Source: Streptomyces sp. NBC_01341 (GTDB taxonomy: Bacteria > Actinomycetota > Actinomycetes > Streptomycetales > Streptomycetaceae). Taken from it: a DNA stretch of 64,000 nt. The position numbers and the translations under genes were made by a program. Within the stretch, counting starts at the first letter, position 1. Each line of letters starts with the position of its first letter. The notes under the pieces are model-generated. The model was given only the letters and a program-made list of their open reading frames with translations, was not told the origin of the DNA and did not search any database. Shown here one piece after another: positions 43,306-52,285 of the stretch. The stretch covers positions 496,001 through 560,000 of the forward strand of contig NZ_CP108364.1 in assembly GCF_035946055.1 (NCBI RefSeq), written 5' to 3'.

Positions 43306-44672
43306 GCGCCCCTCTGTCCGGTCGTACGTGCCGGAACCCCCGACAGGGCGCGCAGAGCGGACCGGACCCTGGTCCGATGGTCCATCATCACCGACCGGGC
43401 GACACCGTCGAGCACCTCCCAGGCCGACGCCAGGTCGCCGAGAGGCGCACCGCGGACATCCCGTCCGTGCAGGCGCACCCACAGCCTCCGCATGTAGGTG
43501 ACCCACGGGGTGCGAAGGTCCTGGGCGAGGGCGTCCAGGACACCGCCGTCCGGATCGGGGCGGGGTGAGACGGTCATCCTGCGGGCACGAAGGACCGATG
43601 CCTCCCGCCGCCAACGCCCGTTGACCGCCCGGTGGGCCGCCGTCCGTCCGACTGCGGCTTCGCGCGTGCCCAGCGGATCGAGACCCGATGCCAGTCCGCC
43701 TCCCAGGACGACGCTCACGCGCAGGGTCTCGTCGTGCAGCCCGAGCGGAGCACAACTACGCGCGGCCTCGAGGCCGATGAGGTCGGGCACCGTCGGCAGA
43801 TCGTCCCGGCGGGCCGACGACCGCACGACGGCGAAGAGCCGTTCGAAGAGCGTCCGGTCCAGGGGTGCGGGAAGCGTCGCCGTCGAGGCTCCGCTGCCGA
43901 CCTCCGGGCGGGGCGGCAACTTCCTTGCTGTGAGGCCGAGATGCGCGGGAGGGCCGTCAGGACCCCAGACGGCGTCGGTGTGTGACCAGAGCACCCGGCC
44001 GAACAGTTCTCCGTGCCGCGCGTCGACCATGGAGGTGTACCCGGCCGAGACGGCCGGGCGGCCCGGGCTCCCGCAGGCTTCCAGCACCTCGCCCGCCTGC
44101 GTGATCACCGCGACCGCGCGTCCGGGCGGTGCGGGCGAACGGTTCTTCCAGGCGGTTGCAAGTTCGCCGTCGAGGTGTAAACGGCGGACAGGGTCGGACA
44201 GGTGTGTCCTGAGCGCTTCCACGGTGCGTCCGCCGGCCGTCTCGGCCAGCTCCGCGACGACGGCGCGGGCCGTCACCTCCGATCCGCCGGAGGGCGCTCC
44301 GTGGACGGTGGCCAGCTCGAAACAGCGTGAGAAGTAGAGGTCCTGGGGATTGCCGGCGACGATGCCCAGCGTCCGGCGGGTCCTCTTCAGCAGGGTGAAC
44401 CACTGCGCGGTCGCCATCAGGCGCGTTCCGGACTCCTCGATCAGGCTGTCGAGTTGCGCGGCCTGCCCGGGCCCGAGGAAGTCCACAGCCAGTCCGGGGT
44501 GTGCCGCCGGTCTGACGATCAGCGGCAGGACGATGAGTTTCACCGCCCTCGTCAGCGGTGCCCCGCCCGGGCCGGACAGCGATTCGAGCCCCGGCCCGAG
44601 CGCGCGCCAGGCATGGTCGATGACCAGGGCACGTGGTCGTTGCTCGCCGGTCTGACGGCTGGGGGGCGGCAT
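43302..44672 (-). CDS. Unrecognised protein, first gene of the CHAT operon
   Basis: 456 residues from ATG 44672. No Shine-Dalgarno; TACTCT lies 6 bases before the ATG on the minus strand, so the operon mRNA may be leaderless. Sequence features: LVIDHAWRALGPGLESL near the start, a hydrophobic strand VKLIVLPLIVRPAAHPGLAV, a conserved-looking WFTLLKRTRRTLGIVAGNPQ, and a charged C-terminus (MMDHRTRVRSALRAL). No signal peptide, no known motif. Placed first in the operon, as sensor subunits often are, but I give no function. Confidence 0.85.
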   Translation of the reverse strand: MPPPSRQTGEQRPRALVIDHAWRALGPGLESLSGPGGAPLTRAVKLIVLPLIVRPAAHPGLAVDFLGPGQAAQLDSLIEESGTRLMATAQWFTLLKRTRRTLGIVAGNPQDLYFSRCFELATVHGAPSGGSEVTARAVVAELAETAGGRTVEALRTHLSDPVRRLHLDGELATAWKNRSPAPPGRAVAVITQAGEVLEACGSPGRPAVSAGYTSMVDARHGELFGRVLWSHTDAVWGPDGPPAHLGLTARKLPPRPEVGSGASTATLPAPLDRTLFERLFAVVRSSARRDDLPTVPDLIGLEAARSCAPLGLHDETLRVSVVLGGGLASGLDPLGTREAAVGRTAAHRAVNGRWRREASVLRARRMTVSPRPDPDGGVLDALAQDLRTPWVTYMRRLWVRLHGRDVRGAPLGDLASAWEVLDGVARSVMMDHRTRVRSALRALSGVPARTTGQRGA

Positions 44673-44876
44673 GTGAGGAGAGTACGCCGGGCGAAGAGGC
44701 GCGGGCGAACCTGGGATCGGTAGGTGACCTGCGGGACCTAACGTCGTCGGCGGGGGCTGAAGGCGGCGGGGCGGGCCGCGACCGGAGCAAAGGCCGGCCG
44801 GCTCGGCGCCGCCGCCTTCGGGGCCCCGTACGACGAGTCCGGTCCGTGCACCGGCCGCAACCGGAAGGGACACATC

Positions 44877-45311
44877 ATGGGAATCTTCGGAAAGCGCAGG
44901 ACCCGCGAGGAGCGGGCCGCCGAGATCGCCGGCCAGGTGGCCGAAGGGAGGGGCTTCTACGGCCGGACCACGCGCGCGTTCCTCGGCAAGGGGGACTTCG
45001 CCAGGGTGCAGCAGTCGATGGGGACGTACAACTCGGGTATCGCCGCTCAGCAGTTGCTGGCCTCCGGCGCACCGGCTCACTGCGCCGTCGTCGTATCGGT
45101 CGTCGACACCGGCGAACTGGTGAACTTCGACCCGGTCGTCGACATGGTCGTCGACCGCGTGAGTGGACCGACCGGAGACGCCGAGCGGATATCGCTCCGG
45201 ACCATCGTGTCCAAGCTGCGGAGCCCCCGGGCCGGCGACCGGGTGCTGCTGGTCGCGGACCCCACCTGTCCGGGCAGCTACCTCTACGCCGGGGACGGGG
45301 TGACCCGGTGA
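44877..45311 (+). CDS. Small protein of unknown function (144 residues)
   Basis: From ATG 44877 with GGAAGGGA upstream. Basic start (MGIFGKRRTREERAAEI), then an alpha/beta domain (HCAVVVSVVDTGELVNFDP, DRVLLVADPTCPGSYLYAG). No membrane segment. It diverges from the CHAT operon 204 bases away and its stop overlaps the next start by 4 bases (GTGA). Family not recognised. Confidence 0.8.
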   Translation: MGIFGKRRTREERAAEIAGQVAEGRGFYGRTTRAFLGKGDFARVQQSMGTYNSGIAAQQLLASGAPAHCAVVVSVVDTGELVNFDPVVDMVVDRVSGPTGDAERISLRTIVSKLRSPRAGDRVLLVADPTCPGSYLYAGDGVTR

Positions 45312-45586
45312 CGTCCATGCCCTCGCACGAAGCGACGGCCTCCGATTCGGTGCTGCTGACCTTCGACGGGCGGGTGTTGGAGGTCTTCGGATACGTCGAT
45401 GCCGCCCGCTACCACATCTGGGAGGAGCCCCGTCTGGAGTTCGGCACCGGCCGGTTCCGCAGGATGACGATCACGGTGAGGAGTGGCCGGCGCCAGAGCA
45501 TTCCCTACGACGCCGACCGGCTTCCGGGCCTGCGCTTGCTGGCGGACCTGGTGGGGCGGGCTCTGTCGGAGCGCCGGGATTCCTGA
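45308..45586 (+). CDS. Small protein of unknown function (92 residues)
   Basis: From a GTG at 45308 overlapping the upstream stop (GTGA). It reads as a single beta-rich domain: SVLLTFDGRVLEVFGYVDAA, RFRRMTITVRSGRRQSIPYD and a final helix LRLLADLVGRALSE, reminiscent of small PH-like folds, though I cannot assign it. Translationally coupled to the 144-residue protein, so the two probably act together. Confidence 0.8.
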   Translation: MTSMPSHEATASDSVLLTFDGRVLEVFGYVDAARYHIWEEPRLEFGTGRFRRMTITVRSGRRQSIPYDADRLPGLRLLADLVGRALSERRDS

Positions 45587-45650
45587 TCACCCGCACCATG
45601 TCCGTGCACGAACCGCACACGTGAGGACGCAGGTCCGTGAGGAGTACGGG

Positions 45651-46506
45651 TTGAGTGTGTATCAGGTCCTGGAGCTCTGGTGGGTGGTACCCACCGGCCT
45701 GGCGCTGCTCGGCTACGCCCTGGCGTTCGCCGGGCTGAGCCGGGCACAGCGAGCGGTCTGGGTGACCGCGCGCATCGTCCGGCTGGCGCGTCCCGCTCAC
45801 GGCGGGTCCAAGGACCCAGGGATCCCGGTGGCCCTCCGGTTCCGGGATCCGTCCACCCGGCAGGACTTCGTCCTGCCGAACACCGGAAAGCACGGCGACG
45901 TGCTCAAGCAAGCCTGGGTAGGGCGCGAGGTCGCCGTGCGCTACCCGCAGGGACGACCGCACGCCTTCCGGATCGTCCTCGATGCGGCAGGAGAACGGGA
46001 CGGCAGGCTCGGTCCCAACTGCGCGGTGCTGCTGCTCATGATCGGGCTGGTCGTCCACCTGACCGTCGTCCGCGGCTACCCGTGGGCACTGCTCGGCTTC
46101 GGCGCGCTGCTCGCCGCTCTCGCGGTGGCGAGCCCCGATATCCGGCTGGCGCGCACCCGGGACGCCCTGCTGGCGTCCGCCGAGGCCGTCCCGGCCCGCG
46201 TCGTTGCCGTCACCAAGGACGTCGGCCGGGACGGAGAGGGCAGCGAGATCGTGAACCACGCCCCCCGTCGTCGTCTTCACCACGCACGAGGGAACCCGCG
46301 TCACCGCCCTGGCGCTCCACGGCATCCCAGCCCCGGCCCGCTCCCTCGGGCGCGAGCTCACCATGCACTACGTCCCCTCCGACCCGGCTGTCTGCACACC
46401 GGACCCGGCGGCCGACCGCCACGACAACGCGGTAGCGGTCAGGATGATCGTCCTCATGTTCGTCGCCGGAGCGACGGCAGTCGTGAGCGGCCTCGTGCTG
46501 CTCTGA
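45651..46506 (+). pseudogene. DUF3592-like membrane protein, frameshifted in a C6 run
   Basis: From TTG 45651 (GTGAGGAG 7 bases upstream) a membrane protein reads well to residue ~204 (SVYQVLELWWVVPTGLALLG; later NCAVLLLMIGLVVHLTVV). At 46261-46266 six C follow GCACG; with five C the frame would continue as VVVFTTHEGTRVTAL, YVPSDPAVCTPD and a last membrane helix (MIVLMFVAGATAVVSGLVLL) to the stop at 46504-46506. This is the expected DUF3592 layout. Either a true frameshift, a slippage site or a base error. Confidence 0.7.
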
Positions 46507-46576
46507 CCGCAGGTGGGCGGGAACCCCGAAGGGTGGGGCCCTGGTCCGACGACCGGCGCCCCGCCCTCGCACCGCG

Positions 46577-48643
46577 TCAGCGCCGTGTGCGGACCAGCAG
46601 GTAGAAGAAGTACGGGGTTCCGATGACGGCGGTCATCAGGCCCGCCCCGAGCTGGGCCGGAGCGATCACCGTACGGCCGACGAGATCCGCGAGGCAGACC
46701 AGCAGGGCCCCGAGCAGGAGCGCGACCGGGACCACCCGCACGTGCCGCCGTCCGACGAGGGCGCGTGCCGCGTGCGGGGCGACGAGCCCGACGAACCCGA
46801 TCGTGCCGGCCGCCGCCACCGAGGTGGCGCCGAGCAGCACCGCCAGCACGAGGAAGCCGAGACGCGCCCGGGTGAGACCGAGGCCGAGGAGCCTCGGCGT
46901 GTCCTCGTCGAGCGCGACGAGATCCAGCTCCCTGCGGCGCGTTACGGCCACGACCACGCCGACGGCGAGGACCAGGGCGACCGGGACGGTATCCGGCATG
47001 GTCCGTCCGTACGTCGATCCGGACAGCCAGGTGAGTGCCCGCGTCGTGTCGAACGGGTCGCTCAGCACGATGACCAGGCTGATCAGTGCCGCAGCCGCGG
47101 CCGACACCCCGACACCGAGCAGGACCAGCCTGTTCTGACCGAAACCACCGCGCGCGGCCAGTCCGAAGACGATCGACGATGCTACGGCCGCCCCGCCGAA
47201 CGCGGCCGCGGCGATCGCCCACGAGCCGGGGGCCTGCACGCTCGTGACGAGCAGTACGGCGCCCAGACCCGCGCCTCCGGAGACGCCGAGGACACCCGGC
47301 TCCGCGAGCGGGTTACGCGTCACGGCCTGCACGAGCGTGCCGGACAGGGCCAGCCCCGCACCCGCGAGGAGCGCGGCGGTCACCCGGGGCACGCGGGTGT
47401 CGAGTACATAGGTGACGACCCGTCCGGAGTGTCCTTGCGCCCAGTTCACGACATCGCCGAGCAGGAGCTTCGAGTCGCCGAGCAGCACTGCCCCGACGGT
47501 CACGCCGGCCAGCACGACGCCGAGCACGACCACGGTGGTCAGGAACGCCGTACTGCCCGGTATCCGGAGCCGGTCGGGGGCGTCCGCGCCGGCCGTGTCA
47601 CGGGTACGGAGTGCCATCACGACGAGGAACACCCCACCCACCACGGTCGTGACGACTCCGGTAGGAACCTCCACCGCCAGGTCCGCCGGGACCACGGCAC
47701 GCAGCAGGACGTCCGAGCCGAGCACGAGCACCGCACCGACGAGCCCGGTGACCGGCAGACTCACCCGGGAGCGCGAGAGCCCCCGGAACCGACGGGGCAG
47801 GGGCCGCACGAGCGCCGGAGCGCACAGGCCGACGAAGCCGATCGGGCCCGCGAGGGTCACCGCCGCCGCTGCGAGCAGGGTGGCGAGCACGACGGTGGTG
47901 ATCCGGGTGCCCCTCACGGGTACGCCGAGTCCCCGGGCCGCGTCGTCGCCGAGGGCCAGGGCGTCGACGCGGCGGGCGACGAGCAGCAGCCCGACGAAGG
48001 CGACGGCAATGACCGGGGCCATCTGTGCGACTCCGTCGAACCCGTTCTGTCCGACGCCCCCTTGCCCCCACCTGTAGAGGCCCTCGGTCTGCTGGGGGAA
48101 CAGGAGGAGCAGCGCCTCGGTCACCGCGTTGAGCCCCAGGGCGAGCGCGCTGCCGGCGAGGACCAGGCGGACGGTGCCCTTGCCGAGCCCGGACAGTCCG
48201 AGCACGACGGCTGTGGCCGCGAGTCCCCCGACGAACGCGGCGCCCGAGGAGGCGAGGAGCGGCAGCGTCGTCCCGGTGGCGGCGACGACGCCCAGCGCCA
48301 GGTACGAACCGGCGTTGACCGCGAGGGTGTCCGGTGACGCGAGCACGTTCCGGCTGACCGCCTGGAGGGCGGCGCCTGACATGCCGAGCGCCACTCCGAC
48401 GAGGACGGCCGCGACCATCCTCGGCAGCCGGGACGCGACGACGACGGAGGCGTCCCCCGCCTCGGCGGTGCCGGTGAGTGCGTGCCAGACCTCCGCCGCG
48501 CCCACGTCGGCGGTCCCCTGGGTGATGTCCACCGCGGCGAGCACCACGACCAGCAGGGCGAGCGCGGCCGCCACCGCGACCGCGCCCGTCGTGGCCGCGG
48601 CGGTGCGGTCACGGCCGACCGCGGTGTTCTCGATGACGGCCAC
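46577..48643 (-). CDS. Iron-siderophore ABC transporter, double-length FecCD/FhuB-type permease
   Basis: 688 residues from a GTG at 48643, 6 bases after the binding-protein stop. It contains two FecCD units in tandem, each with about nine or ten helices: unit 1 has SRLPRMVAAVLVGVALGMSG and PIGFVGLCAPALVRPLPRR; unit 2 has RVPRVTAALLAGAGLALSGT and TIGFVGLVAPHAARALVGR. One polypeptide therefore supplies both halves of the channel, as in FhuB. Last gene of an ATPase, binding protein, permease operon under an iron box. Confidence 0.94.
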   Translation of the reverse strand: MAVIENTAVGRDRTAAATTGAVAVAAALALLVVVLAAVDITQGTADVGAAEVWHALTGTAEAGDASVVVASRLPRMVAAVLVGVALGMSGAALQAVSRNVLASPDTLAVNAGSYLALGVVAATGTTLPLLASSGAAFVGGLAATAVVLGLSGLGKGTVRLVLAGSALALGLNAVTEALLLLFPQQTEGLYRWGQGGVGQNGFDGVAQMAPVIAVAFVGLLLVARRVDALALGDDAARGLGVPVRGTRITTVVLATLLAAAAVTLAGPIGFVGLCAPALVRPLPRRFRGLSRSRVSLPVTGLVGAVLVLGSDVLLRAVVPADLAVEVPTGVVTTVVGGVFLVVMALRTRDTAGADAPDRLRIPGSTAFLTTVVVLGVVLAGVTVGAVLLGDSKLLLGDVVNWAQGHSGRVVTYVLDTRVPRVTAALLAGAGLALSGTLVQAVTRNPLAEPGVLGVSGGAGLGAVLLVTSVQAPGSWAIAAAAFGGAAVASSIVFGLAARGGFGQNRLVLLGVGVSAAAAALISLVIVLSDPFDTTRALTWLSGSTYGRTMPDTVPVALVLAVGVVVAVTRRRELDLVALDEDTPRLLGLGLTRARLGFLVLAVLLGATSVAAAGTIGFVGLVAPHAARALVGRRHVRVVPVALLLGALLVCLADLVGRTVIAPAQLGAGLMTAVIGTPYFFYLLVRTRR

Positions 48644-48649
48644 CGCGGA

Positions 48650-49630
48650 CTACTTCTTCGTCAGGGCGTCGACGAGGGAGTCGATGTACGCCTCCATCGA
48701 GCGGGGGCCGCCGAACATCCAGACGCCGTCGGGCAGCCGGTGCACGTTGCCGTTCTTCACGAAGGGAAGCGACTTCCACACGGCGTTCTTCGCCAGGCCG
48801 CTGAACGCGTCGCCGTCGGCGTCGTTCGCGACGTACGTGAACTGGACGTCACCGAGGCCGGTGAGACCTTCGACGTCAGTGGTGGCGAGGCCGTAGTCCT
48901 TGTCCCCCTCGACGGTCCAGGCGTTCTTCAGGCCGAGCCGCTCGTTGACGGCGCCGAGGAGGGAGCCGCCGGTGTAGGCGCGGACGGACACCTGGTTCGC
49001 CTGGACGTAGCCGTCGGCCGACGCGATCTTCGCGCCGCCGAGGCCGGCGTCCTCGAGGGCCTTCTTGCCCTCGGCGACGCTCGCCTCGAAGTCCTTCTTG
49101 AGGCCGGCGGCCTTTGTCTCCGTGCCGGTGGCCTTCGCGATGAGGTCGATGCTGTCGTTCATCGTGCCGATCTGGTCGGCGGCGTCGGCTGCGGTCACCT
49201 CCAGGACGGGTGCGACTTTGCGGAGTTGCTTCACGACGGCGGGCGAGAGGTCGGTGGTGGCCACCACGAGGTCCGGCGCGAGGGCTGCGACGGTGTCGAT
49301 ACTCGGCTCGCCGCGGGTCCCGATGTCCTTGGGGTCACCGGTGAGCGGGGCGGCGGTGTTCCAAGCGGTGTAGCCCTTCACGTCGGCGACTCCGACGGGG
49401 GCCACGCCGAGGGCGACCAGGTCCTCGATCACGTTCCACTCGGTCGCGACGACCTTCTTGGCGGGGCCGTCGAGGGTCACCTTCACGCCGGTGTGGTCGG
49501 TGAGGGTGATCTTCCCGGCCGGCTTGTCCGCTGCGGCGGGGGTGTCCGAGGACGGCTCGGTGGTCCCGCAGGCGGCCAGGGAAAGTGCGGCGACGGCGAC
49601 GGCGGCCGTGGCGAGAAGGTTGCGTCTCAT
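48650..49630 (-). CDS. Iron-siderophore ABC transporter substrate-binding lipoprotein
   Basis: 326 residues from ATG 49630, whose ATGA overlaps the ATPase stop. Lipoprotein signal with lipobox LAAC (AAVAVAALSLAACGTTEPSS), then a FhuD/BtuF-type class III binding fold (KKVVATEWNVIEDLVALGVA, EPSIDTVAALAPDLVVATTD). It captures a ferric siderophore outside the membrane and passes it to the double permease. The siderophore cannot be told from the sequence. Confidence 0.94.
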   Translation of the reverse strand: MRRNLLATAAVAVAALSLAACGTTEPSSDTPAAADKPAGKITLTDHTGVKVTLDGPAKKVVATEWNVIEDLVALGVAPVGVADVKGYTAWNTAAPLTGDPKDIGTRGEPSIDTVAALAPDLVVATTDLSPAVVKQLRKVAPVLEVTAADAADQIGTMNDSIDLIAKATGTETKAAGLKKDFEASVAEGKKALEDAGLGGAKIASADGYVQANQVSVRAYTGGSLLGAVNERLGLKNAWTVEGDKDYGLATTDVEGLTGLGDVQFTYVANDADGDAFSGLAKNAVWKSLPFVKNGNVHRLPDGVWMFGGPRSMEAYIDSLVDALTKK

Positions 49631-50526
49631 CGGGAGGTGCTGGGCCTTTCGGATCTGGAGTGGTGACGGCCGATCGCGCGGGTGCGCAGGCGGCCGGTCG
49701 ACGGATCGGTGCCGACGTCGATGCGGATGCCGTAGACATCCGAGAGCAGTTCCGGCGTGAACACGTCTTCGGGGGTTCCGTCGGCGACGATGCGCCCCGC
49801 GTTCAGCAGCGCGACACGGTCGGCGACCGCGGCCGCCTGGTCGAGGTCGTGGAGGACGACGCCGACGGCGATTCCGTGGTCGTCGGCGAGATCGCGTATC
49901 AGGTCGAGGAGTTCGACCTGATAGCGGAGATCGAGGTAGGTGGTGGGTTCGTCCAGGAGGAGGACACCCGTCTCCTGGGCGAGACAGCTCGCGAGCCACA
50001 CGCGCTGGAGCTGTCCGCCGGAGAGCTGATCGACGCCACGCCCCGCCAACTCCTCGACGCCGGTCAGTCCGAGCGCACGGTCGACCGCAGCGGTCCCGCG
50101 GGGGTCGGGACGCCCCCACCGGCCCCGGTACGGGTAGCGGCCGAAGTCGACGACGTCCCGGACCGTGAGCCCGCCCGGCGTGGACCGGGACTGGGTCAGG
50201 AGCGCGACGCATCGCGCGAACTCGCGGGCGTTCAGGGCGAAGCCGTCCGCCGCCTCGTCCGTGTCCGGGTCGACGGTGAGCGAGCCGGAGCGAACGCTCT
50301 GCAGGCGGGCGAGCGTCCTCAGCAGCGTGGACTTCCCGCTGCCGTTGGGCCCGACGAGGACGGTCACCTCGGCAGGCCGCAGGGCTATGGCCGCCCCGTG
50401 GACGACATCGACCTCTCCGTAGGCCACGGTCACCCCGTCGGCGGACAGACCGTGCCCACGCGTCAGCGGCATACCCCCGTCCATCAGGGCATGCGTAGCA
50501 CCAGAAGTGCTCTCACCAGCTCTCAT
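49627..50526 (-). CDS. Iron-siderophore ABC transporter ATP-binding protein
   Basis: 299 residues if started at ATG 50526; an ATG two codons earlier (50532) overlaps the iron box. There is no Shine-Dalgarno; TAACCT at 50539-50534 (minus strand) lies 7 bases before the ATG at 50526, which favours a leaderless start there. Walker A is LVGPNGSGKST, the signature LSGGQLQRVWLASC, Walker B TGVLLLDEPTTYLDL and the switch His VVLHDLDQ. FhuC/FepC type. First gene of the operon. Confidence 0.93.
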   Translation of the reverse strand: MRAGESTSGATHALMDGGMPLTRGHGLSADGVTVAYGEVDVVHGAAIALRPAEVTVLVGPNGSGKSTLLRTLARLQSVRSGSLTVDPDTDEAADGFALNAREFARCVALLTQSRSTPGGLTVRDVVDFGRYPYRGRWGRPDPRGTAAVDRALGLTGVEELAGRGVDQLSGGQLQRVWLASCLAQETGVLLLDEPTTYLDLRYQVELLDLIRDLADDHGIAVGVVLHDLDQAAAVADRVALLNAGRIVADGTPEDVFTPELLSDVYGIRIDVGTDPSTGRLRTRAIGRHHSRSERPSTSR

Positions 50527-50531
50527 GGGCA

Positions 50532-50550
50532 TTAGGTTAGCCTCACCTAA
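50532..50550. promoter_or_regulatory. DmdR/IdeR-type iron box
   Basis: TTAGGTTAGCCTCACCTAA is a close match to the 19-bp actinobacterial iron box (TTAGGTTAGGCTAACCTAA), with two differences. It covers the -10 and start point of the siderophore ABC operon, so iron-loaded DmdR1 should block transcription. Confidence 0.9.
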
Positions 50551-50657
50551 CGCCTACCGTCACCGCACCCCCCTGATGACCGGCGGGCGGGGCCCGAGCG
50601 CCGGTGCGCGGCGCGGGGCCGGAGACCTGCCGCGGCCACCGGCGTCTGCGGGCGGAG

Positions 50658-51503
50658 TCAGCCGAGTTCGATCGTCGTCGCGGCGAACATCCCGCCGGTG
50701 TCGACGTCCGGGGTGGGCCCCGTGTACATACGGGCGCACTCGAAGGTGGCCTCCAGCCCGAGGCGCTCCATCAGCTTCATGGAAGCCGAGTTGATGTCGG
50801 GCACGTCGAGAGCCACCGGGTCGCCGGGCGTCCGGCCGGCGAGTTCGTGGACGAGGGAGGACGCGATGTCCTGCGACGAGGCGTAGAGCGGGCCGATGCG
50901 CGATCCGGCCACGGCCGGCCGCATGACGGCGAATCCCTCCAGCTTCCCGTCACGCACCGCGGCCACCGAGGTGTGTGAGCGGTGGCCGATCCACTGGGAG
51001 AGGAACGCCTGGCGGTCCGCGGGGAAGAAGCGCCGGTCGTAGTCCGCGAGCAGCCCGAAGGGCACCTCACGTCCGTCCGTCAGCCGGACGCCCGGCGCCA
51101 CCCCGGCGCCGGTCGGCACGCCCGCATGGCGCACATGGGTCCACACCCGCCGGAAGCCGGACCTGCGGTAGTTCTCCTGCTGCTCCACCACTCCGTCGAG
51201 GCCGACGTTCCGGCCGGCGAGGTGGTCCATCGCGGCGTGCCACATGCGGATGCCGTACCCCTGCCCGCGGACTGCGGGGCGGGCGATGTAGAACCCGAGG
51301 AAGCCGAAGTCCGGGCCGTATCGCACGGCGGAGACAGAGGCCACGGGTTCGCCGTCGAGCTGCCCGAGGAAGAACCCCCGGGGGTCCGCGGAGTGGAGGA
51401 GCAGGGCATCGGAAAGCCCCGGGTTCCATCCCTCGTCCTCCGCCCAGTCGGTGAACCTGGACATGCCCGCGACACTTGCTGTGGTCACCTCGAACGACGC
51501 CAA
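50658..51503 (-). CDS. GNAT family N-acetyltransferase (two-domain)
   Basis: 281 residues from a TTG at 51503, chosen because AAGGAG lies 6 bases upstream. The N-terminal GNAT domain carries LGFYIARPAVRGQGYGIRMW (RGQGYG acetyl-CoA loop), preceded by DPRGFFLGQLDGEPVASVSA; a second domain follows (AAVRDGKLEGFAVMRPAVAG), with the YitH/DUF1248-like layout. Substrate unknown. Monocistronic. Confidence 0.87.
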   Translation of the reverse strand: MASFEVTTASVAGMSRFTDWAEDEGWNPGLSDALLLHSADPRGFFLGQLDGEPVASVSAVRYGPDFGFLGFYIARPAVRGQGYGIRMWHAAMDHLAGRNVGLDGVVEQQENYRRSGFRRVWTHVRHAGVPTGAGVAPGVRLTDGREVPFGLLADYDRRFFPADRQAFLSQWIGHRSHTSVAAVRDGKLEGFAVMRPAVAGSRIGPLYASSQDIASSLVHELAGRTPGDPVALDVPDINSASMKLMERLGLEATFECARMYTGPTPDVDTGGMFAATTIELG

Positions 51504-51770
51504 CGCTCGCTCCTTTGCGGGGTGGTGGCAGGACGCGACTGACCCGGGACGCGGTCTCGTCACCGCGCGTACAACCCGGCGAACAGAGCCTAGAGTCCGG
51601 CGGCACGCTCCCGGAGCGCGCCGTTCGGGGTGCGGTCCGCACCAGGACCGGCCGGAACACCGCTGTCTCCGGCCGCATTCCGTCCTTCGGCACGGGCACG
51701 ACCCCGGCAGGGCGGCCACCCGAACGGGGTTCACCACCGGCAACGCCGGCTTGACCACCGCGTCCCCGGC

Positions 51771-52139
51771 TCAGCTCGCCGGGGTCCCCTGGTGGAAGTA
51801 CATGCGCCAGCCGGTCTCCGCCCTCCGCCACAACGAACTGCGCCACGCCCGGCGCCCGTCGTGGTCGGTGCGGTACGTCAGGTGGACGACGCCCGGAGCG
51901 AGCACGGCTCCGGTCATGGCACTGACGTCGACCGGATGCCGGGAATTCACCGATCCGTCGCCGGTCACGGCAAGAACCGATGCGGCGTCCCAACGCCTGC
52001 CGGACGCTCCGATCTCGGCGAACTCCGGGTCGAGAAGCTGCGTGACGAGGTGCGGCGAAGCCCGCACCTCGGGATCCAGCAGCCGAAGCTCCCCTTCGAT
52101 CGCCGCCCGAACCGCTTGCTCACCCTCGTCGTCCGCCAT
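51771..52139 (-). CDS. NTF2-like / DUF4440 family protein
   Basis: 122 residues from ATG 52139. The cone-shaped SnoaL/NTF2-like fold is suggested by EQAVRAAIEGELRLLDPEVR, LLDPEFAEIGASGRRWDAAS and the final strands SSLWRRAETGWRMYFHQGT. Family members are enzymes or binding proteins of varied function. No neighbour suggests a role. Confidence 0.82.
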   Translation of the reverse strand: MADDEGEQAVRAAIEGELRLLDPEVRASPHLVTQLLDPEFAEIGASGRRWDAASVLAVTGDGSVNSRHPVDVSAMTGAVLAPGVVHLTYRTDHDGRRAWRSSLWRRAETGWRMYFHQGTPAS

Positions 52140-52285
52140 GTGCGCACTCTACGGAGTGCTGACGCCGACTCCCGGCGTCAGGACGGACGCGACAGGCAAT
52201 CGGCCCCGGATTCGCCCGCCCCGGCTTCGGCTGAACGGGCTGCGATCCGCCCGGTCGAGGGCGGGCAACACGCACCTCCGCGGCC

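Noticed and set aside
38617..43497. 1626-codon plus-strand open frame opposite the CHAT operon
   Set aside because: Antisense shadow of the CHAT operon genes; no domains and no codon logic of its own.
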